A DNA stretch of 64,000 bases. Source: Phyto melanocephala (taxonomy: Eukaryota > Arthropoda > Insecta > Diptera > Rhinophoridae). The stretch covers positions 141,114,223 to 141,178,222 of the forward strand of contig OW799233.1 of assembly GCA_941918925.1 (NCBI GenBank), given 5' to 3'. Below, in pieces: positions 57,474-64,000 of this stretch (position 1 is its first letter; each line of letters begins with the position of its first letter). The position numbers and the translations under genes are program-made. The notes beneath the pieces are model-generated. The model had not been told where the DNA came from. It worked only from the letters and a program-made list of their open reading frames with translations, and did not search any database.

Positions 57474-57910
57474 TTGTGTTTTCTTTTCTAACAAACAATG
57501 TTGCACTTTCATAGTTAAACACTTTTCAAAGGTCGCCTACACCCTAACAAACTGCTACCTTTATAATCAGCAGAATAGAACAGAAATGTTCACCTTTTTT
57601 ACATGATAGCTGTATTTTTATGTAAAACCACATTTCTTTCTTCCATTTTAATAATTTGGGACCATAAATTATTTTTAACCACTACAAAAACTTAATTCTA
57701 CTTTTTAATATCAACTGTTAAAAAGTGCAATATTCTAACCCTTTGATTTAATTCAGGGTACAACATGTAACATTTTTTGTTATTTTTATGGCAACATTAT
57801 TACAAAAGAACTTGTCACCCGTTTATAATAGTGCATATTTTTAAGAAAAGAACACAAAAGAAGGCATAGGGCAGAATTAATGCAACATTAACGTCAGAAA
57901 AGAAAGCACC
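57474..57910. mobile_element. Inverted-repeat element, family D, copy 2 (437 bp)
   Basis: Reverse-oriented relative of 12985-13419 with matching ends (GTGTTTTCTTTTCTAAC... and ...GTCAGAAAAGAAAGCACC). It begins only a few bases after the target duplication of MITE F copy 2. Confidence 0.75.
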
Positions 57911-57948
57911 ATTAAATTGTACACGATTTGAGTTGAAAAGAAATAATA

Positions 57949-58480
57949 AAGGGTGCTTAAATTTTAAGTGCCGATGTTGACTTTTAATAAAACAAAAATT
58001 ATTTAGGAAATTATTGTCATTTCTTTTTATGGTGATAATATTGGTATGGTTCAATTATGTATGGAACAAAATATCGGCCAAATGGACGCCGTGACCTTGG
58101 TGGCATACCTCCTTCCGATGGTAAAAATTTTCAATGACAATAGTTTAGCACGACAATTGTTTAGTACGATCATGAGTCGAGGTTGACTGCTCTTCTTACA
58201 CACTATCGCGAAAAACAGCAATGTTTTCCGTTCAACGAACGAAGAAGGCATTCACAGATGTTTTCACATTTCATACAGATCTGTTTTGCTGATATTTAAA
58301 TATTTTTCACAATTCTTCCGATTGTGGACGAATTTGAACGATTATGTTGACCAAAAGAATCATGAAACGCATTTTAATTTGAACGCCCATTTTCGTTCAA
58401 ATTAAGTTGGTCTTAAATTGAGAAACGTCAAATGACATGCAGAAAAAAACTTGACGTTTAGGTGTGGTTCACATTCAACA
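57949..58480 (-). mobile_element. Mariner-like element K, copy 3 (right end lost)
   Basis: Left end AAGGGTGCTTAAATTTTAAG after TA (57947-57948). The interior aligns with K copies 1 and 2 down to GTGTGGTTCACATTCAACAT; the right inverted repeat is missing. This copy is not in an A repeat, so K transposed on its own as well as being carried by A. Confidence 0.7.
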
Positions 58481-59735
58481 TCGTATTAATTTTAAGTGCG
58501 TTTCTTTGTTGCGATATAAGTTGAATATTATAGTATGTATTCTATATGGAGTAGTACATTGCCAAATGACTTACGACTTGGCACAGACATACGCGCTAAA
58601 ATCTAAATGTGACTGGTACTTCAACCGAACTTTGATTAATGTTGGAATATTATTTAACGGTAAAAACAATTTAATATTTTCTTCTATTTCTAATTATTAC
58701 TAACCCTTAATATTCCTGGCTAAAATAGGTGGTGACTTCGTAATTCTGAGCAATAGACTTTTTAATGACTACAACTTAACGTCCGTTTAACTAAGTTATT
58801 ACTATTAATGATTTAATATCATCAGGAAGTCTTGATTCATTAGCTGCTTATTTTTTTTCTTTACTTAATTTATATATAATACTTTTTATAAAATGTTTTT
58901 TGCAATAAAAAATAAGAAAAAAAGTCTTCTTTCTTTAAAGCCCATCGTAAGACAGTTTCCTAAATACAACAGCATTTTTCTTCGATATGGAGATATTGCT
59001 AATAAAGTAACATAAATATTATCGTTATACCTGTTGCGTTAAATAAACTAACGTTGTTAAATCTATGAAACGCGTGCGCATTTTTATGCAAATAATTAGT
59101 TCATTAATTCAAAATATGAATGCAAAAAGAAAATGTTTTAAACAAACACACGCAAAATTTGGTTTAATAAATAATAGACGTGTATAAAAATTAAAATTAA
59201 AACGGCAACAATAGCAACCAAAATATTGTTTCAATATTCAAATTTAAAACAAATACTAATTGTTGCTGAACAAGCATCCTACAAGAAAAGCAACGGACAT
59301 CATCTCATTATTACCAAAATAGTATTTTTAATACATACAAGAATGTGTATGTATTTATTTGTATGAGTGTTGTTATTGTGTGGCATGTATTTTTGTTGTT
59401 GTTGTTGTGGCTTAAAGAAAACTGCTGAAAAATAGCAATAGAAAACAGCAGCAACAACAACAAACATCAACAAATGGATTTCAATTGGTAGTTTCAGTTA
59501 CATTTTCTTTTTACTTTTTCTTTTATATGGATGTATGTATGTATGTATGTTTGTTTTTTTATGTGTTTGTGTTTATATTTGCTAGTATGAGTATTTGTTT
59601 GCAATAATACATCTGTGGGTATGTTCCTACAAAGATTTGTTAATGTGTTTGGTGATAATGTAGTTGTCGTAGTTGTGCTGATGATAATGATGATGATGAT
59701 GCCGCTGCTTAGGGCAATACCTTTTGTCATTTTCG
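58481..59735. other. Upstream region of the signal-peptide gene
   Basis: Short partial F-like sequence (TATCATCAGGAAGTCTTGAT, 58818-58837). Simple repeats follow at 59395-59470 (TTGTTG and AACAAC) and 59520-59545 (ATGT)n, with a (GAT)n-like tract at 59680-59701. The frame at 58464-58703 has no supporting signal. Confidence 0.4.
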
Positions 59736-59742
59736 TATAAAA
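59736..59742 (+). promoter_or_regulatory. TATA box of the downstream gene
   Basis: TATAAAA (in CGTATAAAAGGAC), 225 bases upstream of the first ATG of the signal-peptide exon, with CAGTTTTT about 20 bases further on as a possible initiator. The sequence between has only short stop-limited frames, as expected for a 5' leader; TATATTTCACAG ending at 59820 may be a 5' UTR splice acceptor. Confidence 0.55.
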
Positions 59743-59960
59743 GGACATTTTTGTAACAGTTTTTAAGCATAATTTGTTTGAACGTTCACTAAATAACAAC
59801 TATAAACATATATTTCACAGTCCAAGCTTAAAGAAAAGAAGAACAATATTTAAACAAGACACTAGTGACTTTGAATTGTGATAAAAACAAAAGAGTGTCA
59901 TTGTTCAACTCTTATATATTAAAACAAAATATTAATAAATAAAATAATAGCAGATCCAAT

Positions 59961-60036
59961 ATGAAGTCTATTCATAGTGTGGGTTTTCTAATTTATTCTG
60001 TTTTTGTGCTAACTATTGTTGGTTTTTCAAAAGCTG
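59961..60036 (+). CDS. First coding exon of a secreted or membrane protein (partial gene)
   Basis: ATG followed by a classic signal peptide: MKSIHSVGF, then the hydrophobic core LIYSVFVLTIVGF and a SKA-G cleavage-type end. The exon stops at a consensus donor CTG|GTAAG in phase 1, right after the predicted cleavage site, a common place for the first intron of secreted or receptor proteins. A TATA box and a leader without long frames precede it. The remaining exons were not found; the first intron is at least about 4 kb and full of repeats. The protein family cannot be told from the signal peptide. Confidence 0.6.
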
Positions 60037-60835
60037 GTAAGATTTCCTATTTTCTGGTTTGTTTTATTAATTTAAAGAAAGTGTTGACAGCTTGAAGCAA
60101 TAAGAATAAAATTATTTTATAAAAAAGATTTAATAACTTAGATGCTACTAAACTTTTTGCATGTGAATTTTTGTAATAAAAATTTATCTATGGTTTTTTT
60201 TAAGTAAAAATTGTTTTGTAATTTTGCTTTTTTAAAAAAATTTTTTTTGTGAATCATAAATTATTTTGTCTAAGTATTTTAAGGAAATACTTAGGGTGTA
60301 TATTAAACAACAAAAAAGTTTAAAAACAAAAATATATTTTTAAAACACATGTTTAATTATAAAAATTAAAAAAAAAATTTTTTTTTCATCTAAATTTTGA
60401 ACTTCAACCCGGAAATCGGAATATAACTGAAAAAAATTCGAAATAACAACATACAAATATATGCTGCAAATAACATAGATAAACTCATATTTTGTGAATT
60501 TTTAAAAACCAAAATTTCTAAATTTTACAAAAAAAATTCATTTTTTTACACAATTTCCATAATTTTTAAGAACCTGTAAACTTATTCGATTTTCCATTAT
60601 CAAAAGCTACAACTAAAATTTTATCTTAATCCAACATCGAGGTCGCAATCTTTTTGATTGATTTGAACTCTCCAAAAAAATTACGCTGTTATCTCTTAAG
60701 TTGTTGTCCTTATATTCATGCAGGAGAACAGTTTTTTATATAAAAAATTATTCGATTATAATCCAATATTTCGTTACCACATTGCACATTGGGAAGCTTC
60801 TTTAGGGAAAGTTTAGATTAAACAATTCATATATA
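60037..60835. other. Start of the intron after the signal-peptide exon
   Basis: AT-rich. At 60766-60808 it holds the second occurrence of a small motif also at 2368-2411 (CCAATATTTCG.TACCA...GCTTCTT.AGGG). Nothing else recognised. Confidence 0.4.
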
Positions 60836-60990
60836 TATATATATATGTTCCCGTCATTCCTATATGGAGCATAGGGCCGTAACAAAAGACTTCCATCTGC
60901 TTCTGTTCATCGCGATGCTTTTAACCTCGTTTCAACTAGTTTGCATGTTTGTCGCCTCGATTTCAATTTGTCTGCGCCATGTGTGATTCA
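60836..60990 (-). mobile_element. 3' end of an RTE-like non-LTR retrotransposon
   Basis: The minus strand reads TWRRQIEIEATNMQTS, a stop in place of a Trp, then NEVKSIAMNRSRWKSFVTAL and CSI before a stop. The pattern TWRR...L.W.EVK.IA.NR.RW..FV.ALCS is the characteristic C-terminus of a common insect reverse transcriptase family. It is followed by an (AT)n tail (60831-60846), as RTE-like elements end in short tandem repeats. Only the last about 50 codons remain. Confidence 0.65.
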
Positions 60991-61054
60991 TAATCTAAAA
61001 GAATTTCTTAATTAAAAAACTGATCTCTAGTTTGAAAATTAGGACAACGTATTA

Positions 61055-61850
61055 AACAAGTAAAAGTGCTATATTCGGCCATGCCGAATCTGATAATACC
61101 CTAAACCATAATCTACATAGGTATAATCCCATATCGTAGCTTAAACTATATATTTCCGAAGCCATCTTGGCTTTTAAACTTTTCAAAAATTTCCTGCATT
61201 CTACTGGTCAAGCCCTTTCATTTGATACCAATATTAAGGGGGTTCAAGAAGTTACATTTTAAATACCAAATTTGACTTATATAAAAATTAATTGTCCGCC
61301 ATTTTGTAGTGGCGACCAACATGAATTTAAATTTTTTTATAGTGTTTATATTGCGAAAATCAAGTCCTTTCAGATAATACCAATATTGACTTTCTAGGTT
61401 GTCTAGAAGCTGAAAAAAATTGATTTTCGCTTGTAAATTTTTGGAATATATATTTAAAAAAATTTTTGCCTATAACTTTACCGATTAGAGCACAGTTTCT
61501 CCATAATTTTTTACGAATATCTCTATAGGCATATTATATCTACAAATAGTAGCAAAGTTACCTATAAATTATTCTATGGCTGAAAAATTTTAATTTTGGT
61601 GGAAAAATATGGAAAAGCAGAGGCAGTCGTGTTTATTTGCTCATACCTCAGAAAGTTATAGGGCGATTTTGCTGAATTTCAATAGCGATTCATTCCCGGA
61701 TATTTCCAAATGATTAATACCATACACAGTTCTGAGGAACATATAGTTGCTTCTAAAAGTTGATTTCAACCAACCCACGGACAGACGGTCAGGGCTTAAT
61801 CGACTCCTCTATGCATAAGCTTTTAGAAAATATATACTTTATATACTTCC
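61055..61850 (-). repeat. Dispersed repeat family B, copy 6 (end replaced by a mariner element)
   Basis: Reverse orientation: AAACAAGTAAAAGTGCTATA then TTCGGCCATGCCGAA at the left, then TTGTCCGCCATTTTGTAGTG, TTCATTCCCGGATATTTCCA and GACGGTCAGGGCTTAATCGA. The terminal AGGTGAAGGGTATA expected about 100 bases further is missing because the mariner copy begins near 61850. Confidence 0.72.
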
Positions 61851-62770
61851 GGTTAATAATGGAAAATAATTTCATTCAAATAGCTGCCTCGGCAGGCCAT
61901 ACAGGAGCCTACACGATCGGTCAAATTTTTAAGCACATTATCGATTGTGTGCAGCTGTATTTTACCAATGGCTTCACGAATATTATCCTTTAAAGCGTCA
62001 ATTGTATCTGGCTTGTTGGCGTAACACTTATCTTTGTGTGGCACGTAGCGCCGTCCTGTTGAAACCAAATGTTGCCAATATTCTCCTCTTAAATTTTTGT
62101 GAACAAAAATTCGTTCACCATGGCCCGATAACGATAGCCATTGACTGTAACAGTCACTCCTTGCTCATTTTCAAAGAAAAATGGCCCAATTAATTAAATT
62201 AAAATTCATCTGAAAAGATGATTTTTTTTTTGGCAAAATCGGCATCTTCTGTAAGTCGATCGCAGGCCCACTTAGCAAAGCGAAAACGCATTGGATGGTC
62301 AGTTGGCTTCAACTCCTGAACCAATTGGACTTTGTATGGTGTCATACTATACAAATTCGTCTCAATGATGTCTCCGAAATGTTCAATTGTTGAGAACGAC
62401 GGTGAATTGATGTTGATGGTGCTTCACGCACACTTTCTGCCACAACAGCAATAATCTCGGGTGTACGCACTGGTTTTGGCCTTTCACGCTTTGATTTATC
62501 GATCAGGATGCCAGTTTCTTTCACCTTTTCACAAGAAAACGAACATACTGAGCTGACAGTGCTCCTCTTCTTCCAAAATCCGTACGCAATTTTCGCACAC
62601 ATACTGCAACATTACCATGATTTTCAAAGTAATGTCGCAATATTTCCCAGCGATGTTCAAGCGTATACACAACCATATTCGTTCAGCGGAAAGATAAAAC
62701 TAATTATCTATCAAATCAGACATGAGCTAAGTGTTAGCATTCACGAAATAAGCACTAGATGGCGGACCTT
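61850..62770 (-). pseudogene. Mariner-group transposase, almost full length but frameshifted
   Basis: Read from 62680 downwards on the minus strand. N-terminal VYTLEHRWEILRHYFENHGN comes first, then the second helix-turn-helix (KVKETGILIDKSKRERPKPV, STSIHRRSQQLNISETSLRR; 62602-62342). A middle part follows with GPFFFENEQGVTVTVNGYRY and [17 protein letters not shown], then the C-terminal TIDALKDNIREAIGKIQLHT and CMACRGSYLNEIIFHY ending at 61853. The last part is in another frame and much of the DDE core is broken. The right end AAGGTCCGCCATCTAG (reversed, about 62755-62770) matches the inverted repeat of 50682-51013; the other inverted repeat was not found. Confidence 0.82.
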
Positions 62771-63431
62771 TTAAAAAATTTTCCTAAAAAGCGCAACCTC
62801 TAGTAGATTTGAATTAAATCTTGATCAAAATTTACAATTTACAACATTGTTTCTTAACATTTCTCGTGATTTCGTTTTCAGAAGAGTATACATATATATA
62901 TATCAGGTGATGTCAAAGGCTCTCTAAAACTCCTACTCCATATAAAAAAATATAAACAATAAAGTATTTGTCTAATTGCGACCACCTTATAAATTATGAT
63001 TGAATTTTTCCTTTATGCGACGTACTATTTGTTAGTACAATGTAATTAAAATTACAGTTATAGGCAGGATTTTGTCGAACCGATAAATGGCTTTCCATTA
63101 TAAAGCCTTCATTTATTATTTTTTTATCCATTAAATATTACTAATTTTAACAAAAATAAAAATAACGATAAAAAATTGAAGTTGTAATAATGCATCGGAC
63201 ACAAAAATCCTACCTTTTACTAACTGCAAGTTGTAATAATGGCTCTAAGAAGAATTATATTTTGAGTAGATTTTGACAAAATCTAGTGGTAAAGTGGATT
63301 TCGTTTGTATGGGAAATCTAGAAGAAATTAAATGGATTTGCTCAAAATCTACTACTAACTAGTAAATGTAGTATAAAGAAGCTACCCAATATGGTAGAGA
63401 AAAATTGGATTATAATAAAATATTTTTTTAT
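62771..63431. other. Intronic or intergenic spacer
   Basis: AT-rich. Contains at about 63366-63410 an inverted occurrence of the small motif seen at 2368-2411 and 60766-60808. No gene seen. Confidence 0.4.
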
Positions 63432-64000
63432 ATAAACAAGCTAGGGTGCTATATTCAGCCACACCAAATCTGATAATACCCTTCACTGTCATGCACATAG
63501 GTATAATGACCACATCGTTACTTAGCCTAGACTTCAGTTTAATTGTTATACTACATTTTGCTTTATAATTCCCACGCTATCCTCTTTTTTTAATTTTTAC
63601 ATTATTAACTGGTCAAACACTTTAAAAAATTTTAAATTGTTAGACCGCAATACATTTTGTTGGTTTAATAAACCCATGTTTTGGTACCTGTATCGATTCT
63701 CTCTGTTGTCCAGAAGCTGCAAAAAACGATTATTCTTTGTGTAATATCTTAGTTAATTTCCAACAGAATTTTTAGTTTTTCTCAGCATAAATTTTTAAAA
63801 CCACGACTTTAGAATGTTTAAAAATTTATTATTAGATTATTTATTTTTATTATTAGATTAGTGGCCGAATTTTCCAACAATTTTATCGAAAAGGCAGTCA
63901 GTTAATTTGCTGATATCTCAGGAAGCTATATGACGATTATGATGAATTTCAATAACTATTCGTTTCCGGATGTGTGGAAAAAATTGATACGACAAACTGA
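63432..64000 (-). repeat. Dispersed repeat family B, copy 7 (runs off the window)
   Basis: Begins AAACAAGCTAGGGTGCTATA then TTCAGCCACACCAAAT and TACCCTTCACTGTCATGCAC. Interior matches continue (ATATCTCAGGAAGCTATATG, TTTCCGGATGTGTGG) up to the last base. More diverged than the other copies. Confidence 0.6.

Noticed and set aside
58464..58703. 79-codon frame with a hydrophobic start and Cys residues
   Set aside because: Considered as a small secreted protein, but its start lies at the broken end of mariner-like element K copy 3 and no promoter, conserved pattern or splice partner was found.

Overview
The window looks like nuclear DNA from a higher fly (Diptera: Brachycera). It is very AT-rich. 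Its one fully resolved gene encodes a protein that reads along its length like the Drosophila photoreceptor channel TRP, and the rest is a dense, nested mixture of transposon remnants. The dispersed repeat families, tRNA-derived SINE and large TE-filled introns fit a calyptrate fly with a bigger genome than Drosophila (blowfly, house fly or relative). That last step is inference; no species is claimed.

Layout. 1-28 kb has no host gene that I can support. It holds a hAT remnant with a perfect 8-bp target duplication (23-1418), mariner remnants, several small inverted-repeat elements (MITEs), two complete short Helitrons plus a third Helitron tail, and members of two abundant dispersed families, called A and B here. 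It also holds a tRNA-derived SINE (23.5 kb) and a nested cluster of another inverted-repeat family (24.9-27.1 kb). At 28338-31951 sits a young-looking LTR element of errantivirus type. It keeps an intact 495-codon envelope frame but has lost essentially all of gag-pol; its two 536-bp LTRs differ at a single base by eye. 32-39 kb is again repeats and AT-rich spacer.

39.2-55.1 kb is the trp gene on the + strand: 15 coding exons, 14 introns, a predicted 1181-residue protein (one less if the alternative NAGNAG acceptor of the last exon is used). Ankyrin repeats, six membrane segments, the selectivity-filter aspartate, the TRP domain, a calmodulin-binding-like segment, a Lys/Pro/Ala-rich tail and the C-terminal GWL are all visible. 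Introns 6, 9 and 10 are swollen by transposons: a B repeat, a MITE with an A repeat nested in it, an antisense non-LTR retrotransposon, and a B repeat carrying a mariner derivative. Intron 10 also contains two short, well-spliced, unidentified coding exons in a reading phase compatible with trp exon 10.

55-64 kb holds more repeats and then the start of a second gene: a TATA box at 59736, a 5' leader and a first coding exon that encodes a signal peptide (59961-60036). The rest of that gene would lie beyond the window or in unrecognised exons. Its first intron contains the end of an RTE-like retrotransposon, two B repeats and a decayed mariner transposase.

The repeats record an order of events. 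Two of the four A copies carry the same mariner derivative and two show the empty TA site. An A copy splits a MITE inside trp intron 9. Two B copies lie inside one older inverted-repeat element. All coordinates and alignments were made by eye; no database search was run.
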